Shown here piece after piece: positions 27,731 through 35,763 of a DNA stretch of 64,000 nucleotides. Within the stretch, counting starts at the first letter, position 1; each line of letters begins with the position of its first letter. Origin of the DNA: Anaerolinea sp. (lineage in GTDB: Bacteria > Chloroflexota > Anaerolineae > Anaerolineales > Anaerolineaceae); NCBI GenBank assembly GCA_020725865.1, contig DYEC01000009.1, positions 62,001 through 126,000 on the forward strand. Direction: 5' to 3'. Under the pieces are notes generated by a model. The model saw only the letters and a program-made list of their open reading frames with translations, searched no databases and had not been told where the DNA came from. A program made the translations under genes and the position numbers.

Positions 27731-28924
27731 TCAAACAATGCGAACGATCAAGCTTCCGTCCATCAGATGCAAAGTTCCCTCAACGGCTCGTGGCAAATCA
27801 GCTATCGACTGCGCCTTCATTCTACTTCGCCACCAGGAAGCTACCTCTCGAGGCAACGCGTGCCAGTAATCTGATCGTTCCTGCATCACCTCCAAAAAAC
27901 GGGCATACACGTCCCAATTTTCAGGACGGATAAGATAATCCGGGTGGGTATTGACCAACGCCATACCATAATACTTTTCCAGAAAGTCCACCTTGTTCAA
28001 CCATGTATCAGGTGTTTTTTCATTCAAGATATTTGTCATAGTGTAATCCTGGGGCAGCGTATAAGGCAATTCCACGAAGTGTCCAATCATGAAGGGCCAG
28101 ATACTCATTACTCCACCAGGTATTGGTTCGTAAGGGTCGGTGTCAAAAAAAGAAAGATCATACTCGATCTCAAGCATCTGCATCCATTCGGGTTGCCGAT
28201 GTGTCAACGGTGCTCGAAAGCCGACGGCATGAAACTCCTCTAGATACTGATTGATTTTTCGCGCTCGGCGGGAGAATTCCGCGTAGGAAGAAAAGAGATG
28301 ACCGTCATGCTTGAGACCATGTATCCCGATCTCAAAACCTTGCGCTTGCAGCTCCTTTACGATTGCTCTATCCAGTTTATACCGTTCAGGCACAACGTTG
28401 AATGAAGAGCGATAGCCTAATTGCCGCTCTAGTTCGGCTACGCGCAAGGCAAATTGTTGCCCTTCCGCAGTCTCAATATCATGAGTCAGCACCAGCGCCA
28501 GACGATGTCCATCCGGCCAAAAGTGAAGAAACGATATTTCAGAACCACCGCGTCCTTCGATAAGGCGGCGCATGACCGTCCATTGAAAACGGGCATAGCG
28601 GTCCTCAATTGGCCAACTAAGGGGAAAACTGCGCTTTTTACTTCCGCCGTAAAAGCGGCGCATGACGCGTGTCAACCGACGCGGTAACAGCGGCTTAAGC
28701 AAATAATATAGACGTTTGGCAGGACTCAATTTCCAGCGGCCCACGCCAAATTGTCCCTCTCCCAATGTCCACTCCAGTAAAGCATTGATATCTTCAATCT
28801 GGGACGATACCCCGAGCACAGGCGCAGCACCGCGAATCGCCTCTTTCCATTCCTGTTCAGAAATCGGAGACAAACAGCGCCAGAAAGCGGCAGGATGATT
28901 AGCCGACCAGAGATTCTTGCTCAT
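27731..28924 (-). CDS. Polysaccharide deacetylase-like (NodB-fold) protein
   Basis: A 397-residue protein, with the NodB-like domain from about residue 145. LVLTHDIETAEG carries the catalytic and metal Asp, GIHGLKHDGH the two metal His and VGFRAPL the Arg/Pro of the barrel. The C-terminal MALVNTHPDYL holds the final His region. No signal peptide is seen, so it may act on a cytoplasmic lipid-linked sugar or precursor. The 140-residue N-terminal extension is unassigned. Its first four bases overlap the next upstream gene's stop. Confidence 0.82.
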   Translation of the reverse strand: MSKNLWSANHPAAFWRCLSPISEQEWKEAIRGAAPVLGVSSQIEDINALLEWTLGEGQFGVGRWKLSPAKRLYYLLKPLLPRRLTRVMRRFYGGSKKRSFPLSWPIEDRYARFQWTVMRRLIEGRGGSEISFLHFWPDGHRLALVLTHDIETAEGQQFALRVAELERQLGYRSSFNVVPERYKLDRAIVKELQAQGFEIGIHGLKHDGHLFSSYAEFSRRARKINQYLEEFHAVGFRAPLTHRQPEWMQMLEIEYDLSFFDTDPYEPIPGGVMSIWPFMIGHFVELPYTLPQDYTMTNILNEKTPDTWLNKVDFLEKYYGMALVNTHPDYLIRPENWDVYARFLEVMQERSDYWHALPREVASWWRSRMKAQSIADLPRAVEGTLHLMDGSLIVRIV

Positions 28925-29964
28925 CCGAAATGCCTGTAAAGAATTTCACCCGCTGCCCGGCAGACAATTGCCGGAGAGTGCCGTACCACACTATTCATAA
29001 GACGCATCAGCTTTCCGGGTGCTGTGTAAGATAATTTGCCGCCAATACTGCAGTATGCCAGCGGTTGCTCTTGATAACCCCAGCGATTTTTATAGTCGCG
29101 CAAACCTTCATCCTGCAATCCGCTTCTCCCCACATCCACAATTGTATACCCATTTTCGCAAGCCCAGCGAATTGCTTCCCATTCCAAAAGATAACCCGGG
29201 CGCAGTTCTCGCAAGTCTTCCTCGCTTTGCTTGAGAGAGGCTCCATATTTTAACGTCAACGTTTTTTGCCAGTGCAAAGCAACAATACCTGAAAGACAGA
29301 TTTCTTGATGATAAGCCAGCAAAATAAATCCCAATCCTTGTGCTAGCAAATTTTTCTGCAACCCGGCGAAATACCTCCATGGCTGTACCGGGACACCGTG
29401 CTGCTGTCGCGTCTGTACCATCAGCTTGTAGAAGCGGCGCATATCCGCATCAGATGAACCGATTTCAACCCGAACGCCCCGATTGATTGAGGAACGGACG
29501 TACTTGCGAATCTTTTTCGGTAATCCTTCAAAAAGCACGTCTGGATCAGCACTGGCATCCAGTTGGCGTGTATGCCATACATGTTGCACTTCACAATAAA
29601 TCTCTTCTCGCGGCGGGTATGACCAGCGTAATTCCATTCGAGGTATTTCTTTTTGCGCCGAAAGAGTCACCAGTCCAGTGGTTAATTCTTCCAGTGCCGC
29701 TTCATTTTCATACAAAGGGGCACAGTGATCAGAAAAAGGCACAGAAACCCAACGCCTGCCCGTTAAAGGGCTGTTCACTTCCATTATTGGTAAGCCAGCT
29801 CTGATTTGTCCTTTTTTGTCTAATAGAGCCAGAAAAAACCCGTGGTATCCGTACGCCTCTTCCAGATTTTTGATCCAGCGAGGATGATGAAAAATATGCG
29901 CCTCTCGCCTAGAATCAATAAAATCTATCCAGCGCGGGTCGTCAAGTGTCAAAATTTGAAACAT
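28921..29964 (-). CDS. FemAB/GNAT-like (Acetyltransf_6) acyltransferase
   Basis: A 347-residue protein with two GNAT-like halves. Typical features are HIFHHPRWIKNLEEAYGYHG at the N-terminus, PKKIRKYVRSSINRGVRV near residue 150, and the C-terminal block LLEWEAIRWACENGYTIVDV followed by GRSGLQDEGLRDYKNRWG. These match the FemAB-related acyltransferases found in exopolysaccharide loci. It is only weakly similar to the three FemABX paralogues upstream. It probably transfers an acyl or aminoacyl group to a sugar or lipid intermediate. Overlapping start and stop with the deacetylase (ATGA) suggest a coupled pair, such as deacetylation followed by re-acylation; that is inference. Confidence 0.78.
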   Translation of the reverse strand: MFQILTLDDPRWIDFIDSRREAHIFHHPRWIKNLEEAYGYHGFFLALLDKKGQIRAGLPIMEVNSPLTGRRWVSVPFSDHCAPLYENEAALEELTTGLVTLSAQKEIPRMELRWSYPPREEIYCEVQHVWHTRQLDASADPDVLFEGLPKKIRKYVRSSINRGVRVEIGSSDADMRRFYKLMVQTRQQHGVPVQPWRYFAGLQKNLLAQGLGFILLAYHQEICLSGIVALHWQKTLTLKYGASLKQSEEDLRELRPGYLLEWEAIRWACENGYTIVDVGRSGLQDEGLRDYKNRWGYQEQPLAYCSIGGKLSYTAPGKLMRLMNSVVRHSPAIVCRAAGEILYRHFG

Positions 29965-30007
29965 GTCAATGTCCTCTACTTGATTGTAAACCAGCCGGTT
30001 CCATCTG

Positions 30008-31162
30008 TTACTCGGCCGCTGAAACGCCTCTTAGGCTCTTAATCGCCCGCTTCACCAGAGCAACTTCCTTAAAACGCGGGAAAAACTTCCAATATAACCA
30101 GCTTACACCCGGCAAGAAAACTCTTTCATACGTTGGCGGGTAAAATACCAGCTGACTGCTGAAGCTAAGCTTGTAACTGTTGTAGGTATGTAAATATTCG
30201 TCCGGAATCGGGTGACCATGTCGCAACGCCTCAGCAACTGGGGTTTCAATCCCCATCAAGTTAAACCACCTGAAACCATGCAGTTTTGCCCACTGAATCG
30301 CATGCCAGTGGATTTCATCGTTTGGATACAGATCGGGATGTTCTCCGCTCCAGCCAATTTTATAAGCTGTCATCGTATCCCGAAAGAGAAGATTGATCTG
30401 TGCGCTAAGCGGTTGCCCTTGATACTCGGCAATAAACAACTTAATATGTTGCGATGGTGCAAAAAGCTGCCAGAGCTTTTCAAAAAATTCCAGTTGATAC
30501 GGCACAAAACCAAGCCTTTTGGCGCTATGTGCATGAAGCTGATGAAAGAGGACAACATCTCGCTCGTCTCCCTCCCGGACACAAACGCCGCGCGCTTCGC
30601 CACGGTGAATCAGTTTACGGCGATTCTTAGAAATGTGATGAAAAATTTCGTCGAGTTCAGGTGATAAATCAAGCACTACCTCCGCCCGAGTGTCAATGTC
30701 GCCAAGTAAAGCTTCGCGAAAGCCATAAATCCGCGCAGAGTGAATGAGAGAATCGTCATCCGCTGGCAAGTCAAGGGCAAGATAATATATGCGAGATCGC
30801 CAACAGAGGCGCACTAACGTCTGCCACAGCACGCTATCAAGCTCTGAATTGCTCGTTTCGATTAGCGGACCACGCCAGATAGCCCCAATCCTACCCCCAA
30901 AAGGGAGCATCTTAGTGAGAATCTGAACACCAGCCACAATTCGATCTGTATCCTTAATGAGTATCCGTACTGGTTGCCAACCCTGCACTGACTTGACCTG
31001 CGCCCACAAGCTGGTTTGAGAATACTGACCATAGGATGCGTGCTCAACAAATTGATCCCACTCAGGATCGAGCGTTGATCTTGAGATAATAATCTGAAAC
31101 TTCTTTGCGTCCTGCACTGTTTTCACCTGTTTCCATCTGACTTGTTTGTATATAATGTCCAT
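30008..31162 (-). CDS. FemABX-family aminoacyl/acyltransferase, paralogue 1
   Basis: A 384-residue protein with AGAAGG 6 bases before the ATG. The N-terminal GNAT half begins STLDPEWDQFVEHASYGQYS and QTSLWAQVKSVQGWQPVRIL. The C-terminal half has HISKNRRKLIHRGEARGVCV, LFHQLHAHSAKRLGF, MTAYKIGWSGEHPDLYPND and HAIQWAKLHGFRWFNLMGIE. This layout matches FemX/FemA lipid II aminoacyltransferases, which use aminoacyl-tRNA. It lacks the long coiled-coil insert of staphylococcal FemA. Its position inside an EPS operon suggests an exopolysaccharide or lipid-linked substrate rather than peptidoglycan. Confidence 0.85.
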   Translation of the reverse strand: MDIIYKQVRWKQVKTVQDAKKFQIIISRSTLDPEWDQFVEHASYGQYSQTSLWAQVKSVQGWQPVRILIKDTDRIVAGVQILTKMLPFGGRIGAIWRGPLIETSNSELDSVLWQTLVRLCWRSRIYYLALDLPADDDSLIHSARIYGFREALLGDIDTRAEVVLDLSPELDEIFHHISKNRRKLIHRGEARGVCVREGDERDVVLFHQLHAHSAKRLGFVPYQLEFFEKLWQLFAPSQHIKLFIAEYQGQPLSAQINLLFRDTMTAYKIGWSGEHPDLYPNDEIHWHAIQWAKLHGFRWFNLMGIETPVAEALRHGHPIPDEYLHTYNSYKLSFSSQLVFYPPTYERVFLPGVSWLYWKFFPRFKEVALVKRAIKSLRGVSAAE

Positions 31163-31240
31163 TCAGTGCCTTCTGGGTAAAATTGTCCCAGTTGGAGTTT
31201 CTTAACCTTAGATATTTTGAATGCGTAAACGAAATCCACT

Positions 31241-32329
31241 CTATCTTCTTCGATAAAGTCTGTAGCCAAATGTCAGGACAGGATTAACAAAGCGAAATAC
31301 CCTCCGATACAACCAGCCAAGCAGTGGATTGCAGAAATACTCATATGTCTCCGGATACATCACAACCTGATCGGTGTAATGCAGTTTATACTCGCTGTAA
31401 GTATTGAGAAGATGGTTGGGGAGTTCCTGTCCACTCAAAACCGCCTGTGCCGCTCTAGTATCAATACCACCAAAATCGAACCAGCGGTACCCCTGAGCTT
31501 TTGCCCAGAGGATAGACGACCAGATCACCCCTTCGTTCGGACGCAAGTTGCTGTGCTTACCAGACCAGCCAATCCGGTAGCCGTATGCAGTCTCTTTATA
31601 AGCCAGAACAAGACTAGCTGCGAGCGGTTCTCCCTCATACTCAGCTATCAGCAACGCCAACTGGTTACGAGGCTCAAAGACGTCCCATAAAAACTCAAAA
31701 AACTTCTTTGATTGCACCTCAAACCGATTTCGCTCCCCAGTCTTTTGATGCAGTTGAGCAAAAAATTCCAGGTCTGCTTTCGTACCTTGCCGATATGAAA
31801 GACCGGTTTTCTGTGAACGGCGAATTGCATTACGCTTTTTATGTTTAATCTGAGTGGAGAGGATAGTTTCAGGGTCTGCACTCATATCTATCAAGATTGT
31901 AGCGGGTTTCTCAATATCGCCTTGTGAGCTCTTTTCAAAGCCCATTTCCTTGAGCAATGGGACAAGCTCCTCACCATGATCCGGAGGTTGAAGGGCAAAA
32001 TATTGGACACCGCGTGCACACAGTTGTTTTTGAATTTCCTGAAGACAGCGCCTATATAATTCTCGATCACTCACCCGGAAAATCGGGCCCTTTGAAATAT
32101 ATCCTATTGAGCCCAAAAGCGGTACCGGTCGGACAAAGACCTGTGTTCCAGCAATAGTCTCATCAGCCTTCTTTAGCAAAATGCGAAATACCCGCCAGCC
32201 CTGAACCAGCTTTACCCGTGCCCACAAGCTTGTTTGTGTATAATGCCCATCCGGAACATCCCAGACAAGACCATCCCACTCGGGATCTTCCAAGCCCTCA
32301 AAAATCTGAAATAACACGTCAAAGCTCAC
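31241..32329 (-). CDS. FemABX-family aminoacyl/acyltransferase, paralogue 2
   Basis: A 362-residue protein starting at GTG with AAAGGAT upstream. It has the same domain order as its neighbours: LEDPEWDGLVWDVPDGHYT with QTSLWARVKLVQGWRVFRIL, QIKHKKRNAIRRSQKTGLSY, LAYKETAYGYRIGWSGKHSN and SSILWAKAQGYRWFDFGGID. It is the most divergent of the three, especially in the N-terminal 170 residues. It is 78 bases from paralogue 1 and 118 bases from paralogue 3, looser spacing than elsewhere in the operon. Confidence 0.85.
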   Translation of the reverse strand: MSFDVLFQIFEGLEDPEWDGLVWDVPDGHYTQTSLWARVKLVQGWRVFRILLKKADETIAGTQVFVRPVPLLGSIGYISKGPIFRVSDRELYRRCLQEIQKQLCARGVQYFALQPPDHGEELVPLLKEMGFEKSSQGDIEKPATILIDMSADPETILSTQIKHKKRNAIRRSQKTGLSYRQGTKADLEFFAQLHQKTGERNRFEVQSKKFFEFLWDVFEPRNQLALLIAEYEGEPLAASLVLAYKETAYGYRIGWSGKHSNLRPNEGVIWSSILWAKAQGYRWFDFGGIDTRAAQAVLSGQELPNHLLNTYSEYKLHYTDQVVMYPETYEYFCNPLLGWLYRRVFRFVNPVLTFGYRLYRRR

Positions 32330-32447
32330 GAGATTTATCCTTTGTGATATGACTTCTACAAAAAGTCACAGAAACTCTCTTTATGTAAAATAATGATCGT
32401 CATATTTGTCCAATTTTAGTCTTATAAAATCTACCTTGTGGTCCTAA

Positions 32448-33590
32448 TCAGCCAGCAGTTCTTTTGAGTAAGTAGCGAAGAACAAGTTTGTGAATAGGGA
32501 TAATTTTCTTTAAGTTGGCAAAGACTACTCGATATAGATATTTCTCGCCGGGCAAAAAAACTCTCTCATATGAGGGCGGATAAAAGACAGGCTGACCGCC
32601 AAAACCAAGCTTATAGTCACTATAAGTATATTTATGGTCATGAGGAATGGACTGCCCCCTTCGCAAAGCCTCAGCCACCGGTATTTCAACACCCAAAAAG
32701 TTATACCAACGGTAACCCTGTTCTTTTGCCCAACATATTGTGTACCAGTCAAGTTTGTCATTTGGATACAGGTTGGCATGTTGTCTATTCCAGCCAATTT
32801 TATAAGCACTTACCATATCTTTGAACAAAATAACAATCTGCGCGCTAACTGGTCGTCCCTCGTACTCTGCAATAAACAGCTTGACCCGCTGACCTGGTGC
32901 GAAAATATGCCACAACTTCTGATAGAACTTTCTGGAATAAGGAGTAAAACCTTGCCGTTTGGCACTGATCACGTGTAAGTCATAGAAAACATCAACTTCC
33001 TGGGCTGTGCCCTCGCGAATCACTATACCACGGTTATCGGCGCGCCTAAGAACTTTGCGCCGCTTAGAAGACATTCGGGCGAGGATTTGTTCCAAGCCGG
33101 AAGATAGGTCCACAACAATATCGCACTGGGAATCAATATCGCCCAGTAGATTCTTTACAAATCCAAAATCTCCTACTACCTGAGTAAGATTTGCATCTTC
33201 GGAGGGTAAACTAAGTGCCAAAAAACGAACGCCAAGACGTTTACAAAGATCCGATATTATTCCTAAAATCATCCCGCATAACGCCGGCTGATGGAAATCA
33301 TATAGGGGTCCTCGCCAGATTACGCCAACTTTACCGGCAAAGGGCACCAACTTGGTTAGAATCTGCGCTCCAGCCACAATATGGCCTGTTTCTTTGATTA
33401 TTATTCGAACCGGCTGCCAACCCTGCACCGCCCTAACCTGTGCCCACAGACTCGTTTGGGTAAATTGACCATGCGGATGGTTTTCAACAAATGCATCCCA
33501 TGCAGGATCATCCATAAGAGTGGATTCAATAACCTCAAAACTCAATGGGCTATCCGAAAAACCTTTTATCTCGTAATTGTAGCTTCTCAT
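32448..33590 (-). CDS. FemABX-family aminoacyl/acyltransferase, paralogue 3
   Basis: A 380-residue protein, closest to paralogue 1. Shared blocks include QTSLWAQVRAVQGWQPVRII, KETGHIVAGAQILTKLVPFA, MSSKRRKVLRRADNRGIVIR, SAYKIGWNRQHANLYPNDKL and CWAKEQGYRWYNFLGVEIPV. Paralogues 1 and 3 probably arose by recent tandem duplication and paralogue 2 by an older one. The start overlaps the preceding glycosyltransferase stop (ATGA), so the FemABX block is coupled to sugar assembly. Confidence 0.85.
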   Translation of the reverse strand: MRSYNYEIKGFSDSPLSFEVIESTLMDDPAWDAFVENHPHGQFTQTSLWAQVRAVQGWQPVRIIIKETGHIVAGAQILTKLVPFAGKVGVIWRGPLYDFHQPALCGMILGIISDLCKRLGVRFLALSLPSEDANLTQVVGDFGFVKNLLGDIDSQCDIVVDLSSGLEQILARMSSKRRKVLRRADNRGIVIREGTAQEVDVFYDLHVISAKRQGFTPYSRKFYQKLWHIFAPGQRVKLFIAEYEGRPVSAQIVILFKDMVSAYKIGWNRQHANLYPNDKLDWYTICWAKEQGYRWYNFLGVEIPVAEALRRGQSIPHDHKYTYSDYKLGFGGQPVFYPPSYERVFLPGEKYLYRVVFANLKKIIPIHKLVLRYLLKRTAG

Positions 33591-34555
33591 TCCAATACTT
33601 CCCTATAAACTGCAATTACCCTAGAAGCCACTTGATCTAAATCAAGGCCTTTTTGCAACAAAGTCCGCCTTCCCTGAACCTCCTCAGAACCAATCAAGAG
33701 CTGATGGGCAGCATCCGTAATAGCATTTACACTTCGCTCAACCACCCGATAACCTGGCACGCTATTCAACAGTTCTGCTGTATCACCTACCGCCACACCC
33801 ACAATAGGCAGGTTGCATGCCATAGCTTCTTTGACTACATTTGGCGAACCTTCACTATGGGAAACCATCAACATTAAATCGCAGGCATTCATGTAAAGCG
33901 GCACATGATCAGCCAAAACACCCTTTAGTGCCACCATTTCCATTGGTTCATTCATGCGGCCCTTTAACTGTTCAAAAACTTCTCGCGCCATGAGAAAATT
34001 TTTATTGGGATCGTCTGGGTTAGCTGGAAATAAAATATACCGACGATTCTGGTCCCAGCCAAGTTGTTCTCGACACCGCCTCTTATCCATGGGATGAAAA
34101 CGTTCTACATCAATCCCATAAGAAATCACATGTGAACGCACAGGCTTAAGCTGCTGTGCCATTTGTTCAGTCATGACAATCACCGCATCTACCAGACGCG
34201 CCAGAATCTTGTTAAGAAATATTTCAATGTAACTAAAAAATTTCATCCGACCACTTTCCACCCTGGCGCCTAGAACATCTGATCCCATGAAAGTCACCAC
34301 AACCGGTCGCCTGAACTGAAGGCGCGCCACCCATCCGCAATAGCCATAATGGGCATGTACCAGATCAACTTGTGATAATCTGCGCCATATCTTCGGTAAG
34401 GACAGAAAATATTTGAAGAAATTTATGCCGCTAATTTCAAAAACATCAACCCATATTCCCGCCGAGCGCAATGAATCAATCTGGCGGGCAATCGAGGTGG
34501 TTGTTGCCGGATGACCAGGAACAGGTAGTTGATTGGTGATCACTAAAACTCGCAT
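33587..34555 (-). CDS. GT4-type glycosyltransferase
   Basis: A 322-residue GT-B enzyme. The ATG at 34555 follows GAGG by 7 bases. Motifs are RVLVITNQLPVPGHPATTTS at the N-terminus, VDLVHAHYGYCGW, SYGIDVERFHPMDK, and YILFPANPDDPNKNF at the donor domain. SHSEGSPNVVKEAMACNLPI is the E-x7-E nucleotide-sugar region. The length is typical of the family. It lies between another GT and the FemABX block. Donor sugar unknown. Confidence 0.88.
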   Translation of the reverse strand: MRVLVITNQLPVPGHPATTTSIARQIDSLRSAGIWVDVFEISGINFFKYFLSLPKIWRRLSQVDLVHAHYGYCGWVARLQFRRPVVVTFMGSDVLGARVESGRMKFFSYIEIFLNKILARLVDAVIVMTEQMAQQLKPVRSHVISYGIDVERFHPMDKRRCREQLGWDQNRRYILFPANPDDPNKNFLMAREVFEQLKGRMNEPMEMVALKGVLADHVPLYMNACDLMLMVSHSEGSPNVVKEAMACNLPIVGVAVGDTAELLNSVPGYRVVERSVNAITDAAHQLLIGSEEVQGRRTLLQKGLDLDQVASRVIAVYREVLE

Positions 34556-34575
34556 CAAAAAACCTCAGCCAAAGA

Positions 34576-35763
34576 TCATAAAGTGCGGAGTTCCAGACCC
34601 TTTTCAAGGGCAGTCTTCAATCGCAACGCCGAATTACGCCAGGTCCAGTTTTGAGCAGCGGCGGCTGCCTGCTGCCCCATCTTCGGAAGGCTTTCCATGC
34701 TTTCCCAGATTTTACGCAACGCGGTCAAGAAACCCTGCGGATCAGCCTGCTCCGCCCAAAAAACAAACGGCTCATTGCCAACCACATCCGTATGACAAAC
34801 GATGCGTGTGGCGAGAATCGGGAGCCCAGCAGCCATATACTCAAACAGCTTGATCGGACTGCTGACACGAAATTTTTCCTCATCCGGGAAAGGCAATACG
34901 CCAAGATGTCCCTGAGCCAGCACAGACGGCACCTCATGATGTGGAACAGGAGCTTTGACAACCACGCTTCCATCGGAGTCGCGGGCAATTTTCTCCAAAT
35001 AGCTCTGAGCCTCGCCTGAACCAACCATCGTAAAAATGAATTTCAAACCTGCCCGGTTAGCCTGAATGACCGCCTGACACAAGCTGTGAATATTCCGCTC
35101 CAGGCTGAACGACCCAACATAAAGCAAGTGAATTGCCTCCTCCCGGCTGGGCCATTGCCGGGCGGCAATCGCCGGAGCAAACTGGTCAAGGTGAACACCT
35201 GAGGTCCACACCCCCAAAAGTTTCCGCTCGGGAATCTTGAGGCTTTCAGCCATACGGGTAGTGATTGCCGTTTGCCCATCCGTCCAGTAATTGGCAATTG
35301 CATTCATCAGTTCTAGAAACCGGCGGCGCAGTCTGCCGCGCAGTGTCTCGTTCTTAACATCTGGCATGTGCAGCGTGCGGGTATCCATGACATAAACTGG
35401 ACGCTGTTTACCAATCAGGTTTCGCCAAAATCGCAATGGAAGCATGTAAGGCAACGAGTCCTGCGTAAAAAAGACCACATCTGGGGCTGGTCGGACACGC
35501 CACATGTGGAGCATGGCTTTGAGATGAAACATTACTTGACCAAGCAAATAAATTGCTGGTGCGCTGATGCAATAATTCTCAACCCCTTCTATCGTTTGTA
35601 AACCATCCGCCCCAATCGAAACCAGCGTAACTTTCCAGCCCATTTTGCGCAGTTCGCGCGTGATCTCCAGCCGCGAGGCACTGGAAAGTTTCTGAGTGAA
35701 ATCATCATACACAATCCAGTAAATGTGCGGCGTTTTCAAGGGATTTTTTTTAGATTCGTTCAT
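34576..35763 (-). CDS. GT4-type glycosyltransferase
   Basis: A 395-residue GT-B enzyme. The ATG at 35763 has AAGGG 8 bases upstream; an in-frame GTG lies at 35772. It starts with PHIYWIVYDDFTQKLSSASR and contains PDVVFFTQDS, VWTSGVHLDQFAPAI, HLLYVGSFSLERNIHSL and SSPIKLFEYMAAGLPILATR (the E-x-M-A-A-G-L-P signature). It overlaps the end of the flippase-GT fusion gene by 14 bases. It should act on the lipid-linked repeat at the inner face of the membrane. Confidence 0.88.
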   Translation of the reverse strand: MNESKKNPLKTPHIYWIVYDDFTQKLSSASRLEITRELRKMGWKVTLVSIGADGLQTIEGVENYCISAPAIYLLGQVMFHLKAMLHMWRVRPAPDVVFFTQDSLPYMLPLRFWRNLIGKQRPVYVMDTRTLHMPDVKNETLRGRLRRRFLELMNAIANYWTDGQTAITTRMAESLKIPERKLLGVWTSGVHLDQFAPAIAARQWPSREEAIHLLYVGSFSLERNIHSLCQAVIQANRAGLKFIFTMVGSGEAQSYLEKIARDSDGSVVVKAPVPHHEVPSVLAQGHLGVLPFPDEEKFRVSSPIKLFEYMAAGLPILATRIVCHTDVVGNEPFVFWAEQADPQGFLTALRKIWESMESLPKMGQQAAAAAQNWTWRNSALRLKTALEKGLELRTL

